The notes under the pieces were generated by a model. The model was not told the origin of the DNA. It did no database searches and saw nothing but the letters and a program-made list of their open reading frames with translations. From Hsuehochloa calcarea (lineage: Eukaryota > Streptophyta > Magnoliopsida > Poales > Poaceae): a DNA stretch of 64,000 nucleotides. Location: contig CM070599.1 of NCBI GenBank assembly GCA_036346395.1, positions 24,791,232-24,855,231 of the forward strand. The letters are read 5' to 3'. A program made the position numbers and the translations under genes. Positions 1 to 12,100 of the stretch are shown piece by piece. The stretch's first letter is position 1; each line of letters starts with the position of its first letter.

Positions 1-14
1 TATTCAAATATCCG

Positions 15-705
15 TCAATCACTTGCATACCGTCTTAAACAACAAGGTTCAAGATATGGCATAGCAACAATATACGTCTGCAATATTGGGGTAAGGATGT
101 TCATAGCAGTCGTGTTCGCTGATGTGTTATCAAGAGTTATAGAAGCAATCTTATTATCTATCTTAAAATCATCAAGTACGTGTAGTATACGCTCGACAAT
201 GGCCTCTCCTGCGTGTGATTCATTAATTACTTTAAACCCTATGACTCTCTTATTTAGCTTGTAATTGTCGTCTAAATAATGGGCTACAACACTAAGGTAG
301 GCACTTCTCTGGTGTGATGATGTCCAAATGTATGAAGTTATAGCAAAAGAGAACTGAAATAGTAGGAATAGTTCTTTTAGCTCTGCTAGTTCCTTATGAT
401 ACATCCGTAAAATATCATATGTAGTGGCTCTCCTACTAACATGATAGTATTGTGGGCAAAAACCGCATTGGACCATGCTTTCGAACGCGCGACTTTCACC
501 CATCCTAATCGGTTGATCTTCAGCAATAATATATCTAGCAATTTTCTCACGGCAGAAAGCGGGTTGTATACCCAAGTACTTATAGAGCCATTAGCCTTGA
601 AGTTTAGCTGCATTTGTACTCCTCCCCACGACTCTGCGGCCCAATCTTGCGCAAGCATGCTTTGTAGCGCTGGTTCAAGTGTCATGTCCTTACAGCTGTA
701 CTAGC
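15..705 (-). pseudogene. hAT-family transposase fragment, broken
   Basis: A minus-strand reading of about 185 residues matches the central part of plant hAT (Ac/Tam3-like, BED-finger) transposases. It runs through a stretch rich in REKIARYI, then an SxIW position, KRVIGFK, and TLDNTSAN. In the family the SDIW aspartate and the LDN aspartate are catalytic. Here the first reads TSYIW, so that aspartate is lost, while the LDN aspartate is kept. The upstream part, around 580-705, continues in another frame (LNFKANGSISTWVYNP-like), so a frameshift lies near 575. The BED finger and the C-terminal dimerisation domain are absent; the match stops at the window edge. This is a dead fragment. I saw no terminal repeats. 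Confidence 0.75.
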
Positions 706-714
706 AATTAATTT

Positions 715-1400
715 AGCTTGGCAATAATTACAGGTTACGATATCTACTATTTGGCAGCCTTGGATTTTCGGCTCCATGTGTCATGTGCTTCGACTCCTCA
801 TTAGTCATCGGATCCACCTAGTTGATTAGATGAATCACGATTGTTGGCCCAATCTTTCACGGTACACTTGAAGATCAGTAGCAATCTCACAAACCAATTC
901 GGTGAATTGAATTGTAAGAAAATCAATATACTCACAAACCAATCTAATAGATTGAATTGCAAGTAGTAGCGTTAGGTGAATAGTACTCCGAAACAAGAGA
1001 TAGATATCTTGATCTTGCTCTCAATCTTTCTCCCTCAATCTCTCCAACTCATATCACGACTCAAGAATACACGATATGCGCCAAAACGGCTTTTCTGATT
1101 TTTATTATCTAAATCATAACTTGTCCTCTATATGGTGCGGCCATGGGGGGTTTATATAGCCTCCCATGCAAGCACAAAAAGTCGGATGAGCGATGACGGT
1201 TTGCTACGGTAATTCCGTATCGAATTACTATTCATATGAACGATGTCCGAAGTGATTCTTGTTCACGTGAGCGATAATCCGAACCAAAAAATACTTTTCT
1301 TTTTTAATTAGAATTGGCAATAATTACAGATTTAGTACTATTTGGCGACCTTGGATTTTCATCATGGGCTCCGGGTCATGTGCTTCCAAAGCAATTCTCC
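715..1400. repeat. Imperfect direct repeat flanking an LTR-like fragment
   Basis: About 85 bases starting TTGGCAATAATTACAG at 717 recur in diverged form at 1313 in the same orientation. Between them, 842-1310 begins TGTTGGCCC. It holds a minus-strand TATA-like box (GGCTATATAAACC, near 1150-1162) and reads like part of an LTR. I could not find a matching end or a target duplication, so the LTR reading is tentative. The direct repeat itself is visible. Confidence 0.4.
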
Positions 1401-2485
1401 CTTCGTTCGGACCCACCAATGGTGCGTCCTCATATGTGGGCGGAGAGAACTATGGAGTCCGTGCACAATCATGTTCTGCTCGAATCGGCTCGGTGCTGAT
1501 TGATCTATAGTGTGCTTTGGTGCATAACCAACTTCATGTGGTACTCCTCGTAGCCCTCCATATCGTCCATATGATGTCCATCCATGATATAGTCTCCCAT
1601 GCTTGGCGAGAACTGGCGAGCACCAACTCTCCAACTCATATCACGGAGTCGAGCCGAGGAGGACTAGGGAGCGGCGATATCGCTTTAGAGCTTACACTAA
1701 GTCGCCAGTGCCCTTTTAAGGCGTCCTCGTGTTCGACTCCTCGGTAGCATACCGCTCGGGAGCTCCTTGGTACTCTGACTCCTTGGTAGCATAATGGATG
1801 GATAGATGGTAAACAAATTGGGAAGTAGATGGATGTTGAAGAAATGAGGAGAGTAGATGGATGATGAAGAAATGAGGTGAGCTGTGAGTGGATGAATAAA
1901 TGAGCACAGAGTTTCGTTTTATAGGCACAGTCGCGCGGAGCGTCGGAGAGAAGAAACACTCGTAGAGTCGTTGCTTCTCTGTGCTTATCACATCAAATTT
2001 ATGTCATGTCTCGCGTCTAGCGATTCACGTAGAGCCGTTCACTCTGTCTCTCGTGGCTTACCCATAGCTTCTTTGTGCTTGCGCGTTGTCTCTCGCGATT
2101 GAAAAAAGATATGACTGTACTTGCCCGTTGTCTCTCACATATCTCTATCGATTTGAAAGAAATCAAAGTTTCAGTCCTCAGTCCTCACCACCACCCAGAT
2201 TCCCTCTATTCTTTATTTCCTATCTCTCTCTTGCTTATTTCCCCAGATTCCCTCTCCCCTCCCTCTCTCTCTCTTGCTTATTTCTCTTGCTTTCCTAGTT
2301 TCCTAGCTGGCTCGGTTCCACACTTCCACTTCCATTGCCCCCGATCGCCTCCCTAGTCCCCCTCCTGGTGCTTCTTCTACTGAGGCACCGAGCCTCCATC
2401 GCACCCCATCGCCCCCTACCCCCATTGCCCCCATCGCTCCCCATAGCCCCCTGCCTCCCATCGCCTCCCCCTCCTGGTGCTTCTT
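1400..2485. other. No gene recognised; simple and pyrimidine-rich sequence
   Basis: Short GATGGATG-type repeats occupy about 1795-1895, and a long pyrimidine-rich stretch lies at about 2170-2480. Several short frames cross the region, but none resembles a known protein and composition explains them. Confidence 0.5.
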
Positions 2486-2486
2486 C

Positions 2487-2645
2487 TACCAAGCGACATG
2501 ATCCAACGAGACAGCTTTGCACAGCGATGTGACCCAATGAGTCAGCTTTGCGCAACGACGTGACCCAACGAGATAGATTTCCATAGCGACGTGACCCAAC
2601 GAGATAGCGCGATGGCGTGACCCAGTTAGCGAGATAGTTTTCCGC
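2487..2645. repeat. Tandem repeat, about five units of 31-34 bp
   Basis: The core CGACGTGACCCAACGAGA recurs at roughly 2490, 2524, 2557, 2588 and 2610 with small changes. The better units carry GACGTGA, an ACGT-core motif of the type bound by plant bZIP factors. A TATA-like CCTATAAGTA sits just downstream at about 2659. No convincing gene follows, so a promoter role is inference only. Confidence 0.65.
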
Positions 2646-2759
2646 AGGGCCGCCTCGGCCTATAAGTACGGCGGGTGACCCAATGGAAAGAGATCGAAGT
2701 TAGCTTTCCCGCAATGACACCGCCCGAAGCGGCATCCCGTCTGCGCTACCTCGTGGATG

Positions 2760-3830
2760 ACACACTATAAAATTACAGAATTTTTGCCAACTAGATTACA
2801 ATTCAACCAATGAATCCAAATTAATAAAGCGTCCAAATGATGTCCTAAACTTTATTCAATAACTAACATGTCCAAGTGTAAACCAACATTGAATTGAAAG
2901 ATTATTATGGCAAATGATCATGTGTTGTCCATGTGCCCTACTCGCTCGACTACGCATCCTCGAAGATCCTATAAGTACTACCCATTCCACGGCAATGCAA
3001 ATCTATTCTACATGTCCACATGTTCTCCTATATCAACACTTCAACACAATCTCGATAAGATGGACATCATAAACATCATATCAACTTTTCATCATGCCCT
3101 TAACAATATAAATCCATACCATTCCATTGCTTGCAATTAAACAAAATAAAAGCAATGGAAAGAGATCTGCGAACTTGCAAGGCGTGTTGTGGACTTAAAT
3201 ACACACATCTCAATACAAGCTACAGCATCATAAGAATAACAATCAATATACATCGCTCCTACCGTCCCCAAATATACCACGTTACACCGTCCGAAAAGTT
3301 ACCCATAGCTGTCTTAGTACTAAAACGAGCGTAACTTTTGACTCATAACAAAGGTTTTACTCAACCAAAATGCGTGTTCTCAGATCGCGTGCTAAAATCA
3401 TAACTCCAATTCTACTTGTCCGATTGACATGATTAAACATGCTATAGGTAGATGAGATTTCACCTCCTAAACCAATCTACTTCCAATTTCTTCCCGACTA
3501 AAAGCAGGCTAAATAGTGCTACAATCCATCTATTTCTATCCACGGCACGTTTGAACTTTTCTAATCACAACACCAATTCGCTACCACTAATCACTAATCA
3601 CGTGTATGCATACAAGACATGACACAAGAGCGCCGATAAGCAAAACTTAACATCCAAATCACTTACCTAAACATTGGTAGGTGCTATCAAGTGGCGGGAC
3701 AAATCAAATGCCAGTCGCATCCCGTCCCGAACATGCCCATCGAGCCTTCGTCGGGGAGGGGCGAATTAGTGGGTCTCTCTATTGGTGTGGAGACTCATGT
3801 AAGTTTTTCAAGTCCAAGTAACAAATAAGT
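2760..3830. other. AT-rich stretch, nothing recognised
   Basis: No coding similarity, RNA gene or terminal repeat was recognised. Frames present are short. Confidence 0.5.
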
Positions 3831-3836
3831 CTGGGC

Positions 3837-4300
3837 ATGCATTACTGGGGTTGCGCGAACTACTCCTCGGACTATCCGGACTGTCGTTGGAACACGAGTA
3901 ACTGTCAGCAGCCGGTAAGGACCAGTTACAATATGTCCCCCTACTATTACTCTGTCAAAGTATGCACTAACAACCTCTCTTGTCTACTCGTAGTCCCCAG
4001 ATCTACTATGTGGCTACCGTAAGTGGATCGACCAAGAGATCTACCCACGCGACCAGTGGCGTATGAACTACGAGGAGTGGGATGCCAAAAGGGCCCATGA
4101 AATCCAGGAGGAGGAGCACTGCAACAATTAGCAAAATGACCATATCCGTCGGGAGACGAAAGCTCATCTCGAGGTGTGCAACCGCAGGGAGCGCGAGGCT
4201 CGCGAGAGGCAGCGTGAGAAAAAGAGAGAAATGGCGATCAAGGAGAGGTAGGCTGGCGAGGAGTACAGTGCCAAGCTCGTAAGGAAGGGTAAATGTCCAT
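3837..4300 (+). pseudogene. GRF-type zinc-finger-like coiled-coil protein, broken
   Basis: Two pieces fit a spliced reading. The first (3837-3882) gives YWGCANYSSDYPD. An intron with GT at 3883 and AG at 3999-4000 joins it to CGYRKWIDQEIYP. The C...C spacing and the KWID ending resemble the plant GRF zinc finger (C-x-F/Y-x-W-ID), found in many small plant proteins often linked with transposons. The second piece runs into a charged EEWDAKRAHEIQEEE helix, then a TAG stop at 4129-4131. The frame resumes as a long Arg/Glu-rich coiled coil with another stop near 4250. Two stops in the helix suggest a pseudogene. It lies head-on to the neighbouring MULE transposase. The zinc-finger call rests on few residues. 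Confidence 0.4.
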
Positions 4301-4744
4301 GGTCCACGCAGTAGGTTGGGTCATTCTATAGTAGTCCCTTGTCCTACCCGCCATATTTTTTACTATCTTCTAAAGGCATCTATACTTACGTGGTCTGGAT
4401 GCTTGTGTCCTAGTGTACCATAGTAGTAGTAGTGAGTTTGACTAAAGCAATTGGCCGAACCATCATGCCATGTGAACACGTGTAATGTTCTTCTGTTTGC
4501 GGACTCAAATGTATTCGTTTCGAGTACTACTGGTTTCGAGTACTGCTGGTTTCGAGTACTGTTCATTCCTCCGACAAGTTGGTAAGGAAGATAAAATCAT
4601 GTGAATTTGCCATTACTCGAAACTACGATATGTCACACTGATATTACATAATATTGAGCAAAACGTCATAACACTTAGTTTATTTACAAATGAAAGTGAT
4701 ATTCCATAACATTGGCAATCACATATTATAACTTTTCGTGATTT

Positions 4745-7400
4745 CCCGTGGCAATGGCCTCAACGTCCCCCATGTGGACTGCCTCGAGTCGGGCGACCGG
4801 ATGATGTCCCCGCGGTGACGTCCAGAGTGTCGGTGTCTCCTTCATTTTGCAAATGGAGCACTTCTTCGTACGACGTCCAGCTTCTGCTTCGTCCATGTCA
4901 TTCCTGATGTGTCGTACCTGTCGTCAGCCAATATTTCCCTTCAGCCTTTCAATGTTCGCGGCCCAGATTAGTTGCTCTCAGCTTAGATGGCCAGTAAAAT
5001 GGTCAACCATAGTATAACCATACATCTCTGTACTCCATGTTTGCATCACCGCCTCCTTGTTGAAGTAATCAGAGTGGTACTACTCAGGTTGCTACACCAC
5101 TGTGGAACATGCGGCCATGACATGGGAGCAGAGCCTATGCAAAAGAAGGGGTTTGTTGCAAGTGCATACGCAACTAGAGTGGCATAGCGTGCACTCGTGG
5201 GTAATCCTCTCGTGGTTCGTCTCGCGGCGTCCTTTATCCCTGCACATTACCTCGAAACGAAGTTCCCTTGTGCCTATCTTGAATGCGCGATGCATCTCAC
5301 CTTTCTTGCTCTTCTTCTCCATGTGCTTGGTGATCATGACGGAGTAGAGTACTCTGTCATTTACCATGGCGAGCGACACATTGTTGGTTCTATCAATGAA
5401 GTAGTTTGTCGTACCGTGGAGAATTGCCTTCACAAGACCAACCAAAGGGAGACATCTTGCGTCGCGCATGACCCAGTTGTAAACCTCGGCTAGATTGGTT
5501 GTCATGATGCCATATCGAGCACCACTCTTTTCATACAGCAGCGACCACTTCCCCTTAAGCTCGTGTCCAATCCAGTCTGAGAAGCATTTCACCTGCGCCC
5601 CCATCCTCCTTATCAGACTGTGACCATCTGTGGGTATGCATGGCAATACTTCGGGGGCCTGGTCAGCGTTTGGGGTGGCCCTTTTTGCTGCCTCCCTTCT
5701 GTGCGTCAGGGTCCGTTCATCCAGAATATTTCAGAGTGCTTCAAGCTTCCGCTATTGATTCTGGTTGCACAGCCGCTTGAACAGGTTCATCAAGTCTTTG
5801 TTGCGGGACTGCTTATAGAAGTTTGCTCCCAAGTGCCTCATGCACCACCTGCTCTGCAGATCCGGCTATGCAAATGGTTCGTTATCTCCTTGTTGTAGCT
5901 AGGTTATTGCACTGAGTAGGCCGACATGCCAATCATGAATGATGCATATATTTGGACGGTACTTTACAATAGAAATCATTATATTCTTCAGGAACCACAA
6001 CCAGATGTCTGTGTTCTCGCTTTCAACGAAAGCAAATGCCACGGGAAGAACTTGATGGTTGCCGTCCATCGCTATTGCGGTCAGTAACTGGTACTTGTAC
6101 TTTCCAGTTAGGAATGTGCTATCTACGCATAAGATTAGACAGCAGTGCTGAAATGTATTGATGCATGGACCAAAGATGAAGAATGCCAGCTGCAGTACCC
6201 TCTTATCGGCCCACTTTAGATGTGTAGTGTCTTGAATGTCGACATGAGTGCTCAGATTCCTGTCTTGTATGACTCGGAGTAGTCTAGGGAGGTTGTAGTA
6301 GGAATTCTCGAACATGCTGAACCTTGATTCCACTGCCCTTTGTTTTGCCCTCCAAGTCTTGGCATAGCTGATTGTGTACTAGAAACTTGTCTCAATCGCA
6401 TGAATGATGGATCGTGGCTCGAAATCATGATTATCCACAATCTCACCGTACATGAGATTGACGATGAAGCCTGATGACAGGTTCCTGTGGGACTGCACTA
6501 ACTCAGTGATGACGTATGTGTGCGGGACTACTATAGAGCACTTCCAGTAGGTGTCCCACTTAGGCTGAAATACGTACATTAGCCAAGGGCATCTCTCTAT
6601 TTCTCACTTCACATCGTAGCATCTTGGGTTGGACTTAACGACTGTGAATGTGCGCCGCACCGATAAGGTCCAAAATTTGACTACCTCCTGCATGGCCTCT
6701 TTGCATTTGTACACAGCTCCCTGCTTGACCTCACTCTGGTCGTACTCCCACGGCACACGGGAGCCTTCGTCGACGACGAGGTTGTTGAATTGGTATGTGT
6801 TCCACTCGGATGGAACCGTCAGCTGGTCCCGATCATCCTCATCGTTGGATCCTTCATTTTCTAATAATGCATTGTAGACCTGGTATTCCTAGTCGATCCT
6901 TTGCACAATTGTTTCGAGCTCCCCACTCTCGTTAGCAAGCCCACCGGCCTGCCTGACTGAAGGAGCTATTTCTTCAGGGTCTTCGTCGACAACATCAGCA
7001 ACTCCGGGAGCTTCGGCAACTGTGTGCACCACACTGTGGCTGGAGTCACCGACTTCTTCTTCAGCATCACCACCCCCTTATTGTTCGGTCGCGGATGCAA
7101 GAATGGGCTTAGCATATGTCTGGGCCAGAAGGACCAAATCCCACCCTCCCTCCCTCGCCACGCGTAGATATGACTGCCATGACTTTGTTCCCTTCAGCTG
7201 CGTTAACTCCAAATATATGGGCGGTGTTGCTCGAGGGGCAAGGCAACTCAATCTCAGATCATACACATCACGGTCCACTTGGAATGTGTGAAACAACCAC
7301 CGCATCACAGAGCCCTATGTACGCCCCTCTGCTCTTGGCAGGGGCACAGTCACCGGTTGAAAATAACGTAGATCGATCCCCTCGGGGGCCTCCAGAATAG
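4745..7400 (-). pseudogene. Mutator-like element (MULE) transposase, broken by in-frame stops
   Basis: The minus strand from about 6606 to 5092 is one reading frame with MULE (MuDR-type) transposase features. Near 6200 the DDE core reads LCVDSTFLTGKYKYQLLTA. It is followed by AIAMDGNHQVLPVAFAFVE and then IIHDWHVGLLSAI near 5925; the two aspartates fit the catalytic pair. A SWIM zinc finger (CTCNKPLLLHRLCSH) lies near 5125-5165. A degenerate C-terminal zinc knuckle (CSICK) is near 4860, and an acidic N-terminal spacer spans about 6640-7100. The frame is cut by stops at 6604-6606, 6379-6381, 5899-5901, 5866-5868, 5752-5754 and 5731-5733, with no frameshift seen. All but the first fit one-step C-to-T or G-to-A changes of CAG or TGG. 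No terminal inverted repeat was identified. It is related to the second MULE relic at 19840-25560. Confidence 0.8.
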
Positions 7401-7429
7401 TCCCCGGACCGTAGTAAATTTTAAAATTG

Positions 7430-7765
7430 GTGACGTTCGACATAATTAACGCACTGTACCATGACGAACATTTGCACGATTAACCATATATCTAAAATAA
7501 GACTATCCCACCGAAAAGAAGCGCTTCGCTAGCTTCTCTCTACTCCTCTCCCTACTCCTCTTGTTTTTTCTAAACACAAATGAATCATGTGCCGAATTTT
7601 AGGGTTTCATCGAGCTTTTATAGGGGTGGATTTCTGTCGCCAGTTTAACCAGCGACAGAAGAGGGCCAACCTGTTGCCAGTTCAACCGGCGATATGAACT
7701 TATTTTTACTATTTTTTGAGCTGATTATTTATTTTGTAATTTTTTTAATAAAATATTATTTTTAA
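7430..7765. other. MULE 5-prime flank with short direct repeat
   Basis: This stretch holds a pyrimidine-rich run near 7535-7562 and a short direct repeat, (G)CCAGTTYAACCRGCGA, at about 7638-7658 and 7675-7693. It may be the outer part of the MULE, but I could not pair it with a matching left end. Confidence 0.35.
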
Positions 7766-7818
7766 AAAAATCGCGTGGCGTACGACCAAACACAGACAGC
7801 CCAAGCGGCTGGAGTGAG

Positions 7819-7920
7819 CGCACGGAGGCAGCATCCTGCAGGCTTACAGGTGGGCACAGGCGGCCGAAACGTTTGGACCAGACGCACGGAGACAGCATCC
7901 TGGAGGCTTACAGGTGGGCA
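7819..7920 (+). repeat. 38-bp direct repeat, 64-bp period
   Basis: A block starting CGCACGGAGRCAGCATCCTG and ending ACAGGTGGGCA occurs at 7819-7856 and again at 7883-7920 with two differences. It lies at the start of the retroelement remnant that follows and is probably a local duplication. Confidence 0.75.
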
Positions 7921-8075
7921 ACCACCATTAGTACGGATGGAAGGAGAGCGCAGCATTTCTTGCGGCAACAGATCAGGGAGGGATGGAAGAGAAGCAAACA
8001 GTGTTACCTCTGTAATCATTATGAGACAAGAAACCATCCGTTGTTTATTTGCGCTGTGGTTACGTAACTATATAA
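7870..8075 (+). pseudogene. Non-LTR retroelement zinc-binding (zf-RVT-like) remnant
   Basis: A plus-strand reading gives REGWKRSKQCYLCNHYETRN followed by HPLFIC. The pattern CxxC...ET...HxLFxxC is that of the zinc-binding domain after the reverse transcriptase in plant LINE-type elements. Nothing upstream looks like a reverse transcriptase, so this would be a short 3-prime relic. The call depends on one motif. Confidence 0.4.
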
Positions 8076-9082
8076 GGATAACTAGTAGTCTAGTATTCTA
8101 GCCTCCTGGGAAAGCTGGGCTCCCGAACTAGACGAACTCAATGTGAACGTCTTGCAGCTCTTAGCTGAGCTAGAGGTGATTAGATGGGTAGTGCTGCCTG
8201 AAACACCTGACTACTGGCCAGTCCGGGCACGGCGGAGGAGGCCGGGCGCAACCAGGCCTATAGTGGACACTGTAGTCGGCTCGCCCGGTATGACCCGAGA
8301 GGCCGGCCGGTCTGGTCGTGCTGGGCCTAATTGGATTAGTGCCGTGTCAGGCCAGGTAGCCCATTTGAACACCACTAAATTGAGCCATTTAGACATAAGA
8401 AAACAAAATTTACCGCTGAAGCTGTTAACAAAATAGTTTGCTATCTGTCAATTCTTTCTAATTGCTAGCATTTGTGTGATGTATATATCATGAATAATTG
8501 GCTGATTTATAGCATAATTTTAATTTTTCTTTTGAAAACAAGGGGGTCATAAAATTAATTTGCATTCCGTCGGGTGAAAATGCTCGGTTTGAATTGGTTT
8601 TTTTTAACAGCAACAGTGCATTCGCTTATATGTTCAGTTACTTGCTGTTGCTGGGACGCAAATCCGAAACTCTCGACCATGTTTGATTTGTTGCTGCAGA
8701 TCAGTACAAATCAAAGCATGCCATGAGAACAGGGAGATAAATTGTTGACAAGAATAATGCAGCACACATTATTCTAACCCACCAAACCTTCAAACTCATT
8801 CTATAGCTTGGATTAACACCCCCCCAAGCATTCCCATGGTGCAAAGCAGGAATTTTCCTCATGCCCCACGAACCCTTGATAACCATCATCCACAAATTTT
8901 TAACATGGGCATCCTTTGAGTAAAAGGTTGTGGCAGTACTGGATGCAATCGGTCCAGTCTTCGTACTCCCAAGGCATTGTCTGTTCTTTTCAAGACAATG
9001 CAATTGCGCATAATTCATGGTATTATAAGTTTCAAAGTAAAAAGATTGAAGAACACCCACATCTGCTGAAATAACATTTTCT
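8076..9082. other. 3-prime flank of the SNF4-like gene
   Basis: A GC-rich block at 8210-8350 is followed by AT-rich sequence. A 119-codon minus-strand frame at 8701-9060 lies just past the stop of the SNF4-like gene. It resembles no protein I know and is better read as 3-prime untranslated or flanking DNA. Confidence 0.45.
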
Positions 9083-9088
9083 TTTATT
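9083..9088 (-). terminator. Candidate poly(A) signal AATAAA
   Basis: The minus strand reads AATAAA about 52 nt after the stop codon at 9140. It would give a short 3-prime UTR, so a more distal site is possible. Plant poly(A) signals are loose. Confidence 0.35.
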
Positions 9089-9139
9089 TTGTCCCAATCA
9101 AATACAACAGGCTTTCATGTATGGAATGGCTACACAATG

Positions 9140-12100
9140 TTATCCAAGGAGGAATGTAAAAGCGTCCCTCAATGAGATTATTCCTTCCACAAATCTAGTC
9201 CTCGGTTCAATAATGACAAGCCGCCGCACCCCTGAAAAGGCACATGGAATGTCATAACTCAGAACTTTAAACCAATCACTCAGAACTTTAAACCAATCTG
9301 TCAAATTTATGTTAAAATTACAGATTTATAATGGCTGATTTCATGTAATATGCAATCCTCACTTGCTCCCTGTATGACAATGCACATGCATCTGTCACAA
9401 ACTAGTACCTGGAAAAGATAATTGCTCCAACACCTCAAGCAAGGTACTCGTGCTCAAGCAGGTATGACACTGTCTTGGGCCATTCACCTGGTACTGCAGC
9501 TCCAAAGCCTAAAAAGGGTGAAAGATAGAGTGAAATCATTACCTCAAAGAGAACAAATTCTGTTATCCAAAAAACACAATGCAGGAACAAATACGAAAAC
9601 ATTAGCAACAACCAGAGTAAAGTGCATAGTTGAGCAGACAAATGATTGATGGTGTATCAAGATGCTGCGGTGTTCAAGTGGAGGTATCAAACTCACTGAT
9701 TCATTTATTAATGCAACAGAAGTTATATTTAAATGAGCCATTGGACATCAACCTGACCAGATAATTTCCATGTTTTGTTTTCTTCCTTTTCACATTCGAT
9801 GAACTGAACACCATAACAGAAAGCCGTGTGTTATGATGTTATCTATTTATCTAACACACATCTAACAATATAAGTGATCATCAAAATGGAAAATCAGAGA
9901 CATCACCGTAATGCAGGTCTCCGTATATGTATACAAGGTTTCTGTATATGTATACATGTCAAAGAAAAGGTAATGAGTACAACTGAAAAGCAAGAGGTAG
10001 GGACATACATGCTTCACAGTCACTTGCTCAAGTTCAATGCGAGTGTAAACATCATTCTTTGCCAGAGCCATGATATCACTGTGGAAACAGGTTAAGATTG
10101 AAAATTAAATTCTTCCAAGTGAACACCAAATATGACAATTGCAAAATAATGGCATCAGCTATCTGAGTCTTCTCTCTTAAGATAGTGTTGCAAAATATCA
10201 TGTCTTGTGTGAGTAGATCAACTCAAGATTTCATGAAACACTATATAAAAAACATTTCAAAATGGACCTAATGAGATAAATAAAAAGGAGAGAATAGTAA
10301 ATGGACAATAAAGCTGAAGGTTCTTCGGTACAACTAACACTAAATTTACCACATATAAAACAAAGATTGTGCCAAATGGACCCAAAAGTTTAAAGTATGT
10401 TTGCGTTTCAACTTTCAAGACATAGCTTCAGTACATGCATCCCATTCTTTTATCTTATTAAATGGACCAGTGATGTACAGATGGACAATAAGGAAAGCAG
10501 TGCGCATTTAGAAGCTTAGGAAGATGGTCAGTAAAATGATAAAAGTAGTATGCCTTTAGGAGCTTAGGAAGATGCTCAGAAAAATGGCAGCAGTGCTGTT
10601 CAGGAAGACAGATAACAGGATAAACAACATAGGTCTACCAACTCCTGAAACTCTAAAAACTTAAAAGGCTGAGACACTACTACAACTTGTAGCACCCTCT
10701 GAAAACCAGATGAACCCAGTCAAACTAACCAGAGATTTAGAGTCATAACTCATAAGACATTTTTTTTTCAATCTGAAACACATTGGTCATGTGTATCTTG
10801 CGGTGAAGGGAATAGACAGATGAGGTAGATGGATAAAGCGCTAAATAGAAGAAATGAGGGCAGTGGGTGGCTAAATAATAGTAAACGGGTCACATTTAGG
10901 ATTTCATGACCTTTTTACAAAATGGAAAGGTTTTATGATTTTCTAACAATACATCATTATCCCCCAAACATGAATGTATAAGGAATAGCTAATCACTATG
11001 TTCTTATCATATTAAAAGTTCACATCCCTTCCCAAAAAACAAGCTGTAGCTGAATGTATAAGTCTTGCTTTCAGTATTTGGGATGGCAATAAAAGACCAG
11101 ACAAGGACCAATTTCTATGAGTAAGGTCTTATTTTAAGGTGCTTTATGTCATTGCACAACGATAAATAGTGTGTTCAAGACCCACTGGACAACTTATCAA
11201 GCATACATAGGTCAATTGATTCTATCAATACAAAAGAATAGAACAGCATACCAGCATGGCAAAAGAAAATGGTAAGGTATGCAAACCTGAGTGAGTAGAC
11301 ATCAAGGAGGGACCCATTGTCATCAACTATAGGAATTGAGCTTACTCTATCTGGAGGGGAAAAGAAGACACAAGATAATGGTTAGGTTCAGTAGCTGTTA
11401 CTTCATAAGGATGCAAAATATTATTTCTACATATTACAACAGCAAATTAAGAAAATAGTGCATGCAGTTCAAAAAGGAACAGGCCGAAAGGAGAATCTCA
11501 ACTTTTAAAAATAAGTAAATCCTCATTCTTAAGCATTTCAAATGTGCTCGATAAGAGTTTAGCTCACATCACAACTTTATGTCATTAAGTCGTCTGTGTG
11601 AATCCTAGAGTTAACAATACTATTGTAACATCCCAATTTTCACCTCTTGTAAAATATTTAATTTAAAATAATTATTTCAAAGATTTGGATTTTAATTGGA
11701 GTTCTTGCGTAAGTAAATATTGAATAGTGATTCAAACTTGTTATCAACGTTGGATTCACTGTGTTCACTAGTTACTGATCAGGGACTAGTGCAGAAATAC
11801 ACAGAGAGTTCGGATTCAGAAATCTGGTCTCGACAACTATTCAATAACCTTCAAATATAAAGCAATGTTTCTACCTCACTCACTAAATTCTCTGAGTGGC
11901 TAGTAAAGGCATCATTTTCCAAATGAGGCAATGAAGTAACGGCGATACAACACTAATTATATAGGCATCGGAATGTGTTTTCCCATTTGACTAGCATCAG
12001 ATTCTGCCATAATTTGCATCAGATTCTGCCATAATTTTGTATGTTTCGTATTGTTGCAATTTGCAAATGCAAAGTAACAGAATAACATCCAAAGTACATT

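Noticed and set aside
8701..9060. A 119-codon minus-strand frame past the SNF4-like stop
   Set aside because: No protein resemblance; position fits 3-prime UTR or flank.
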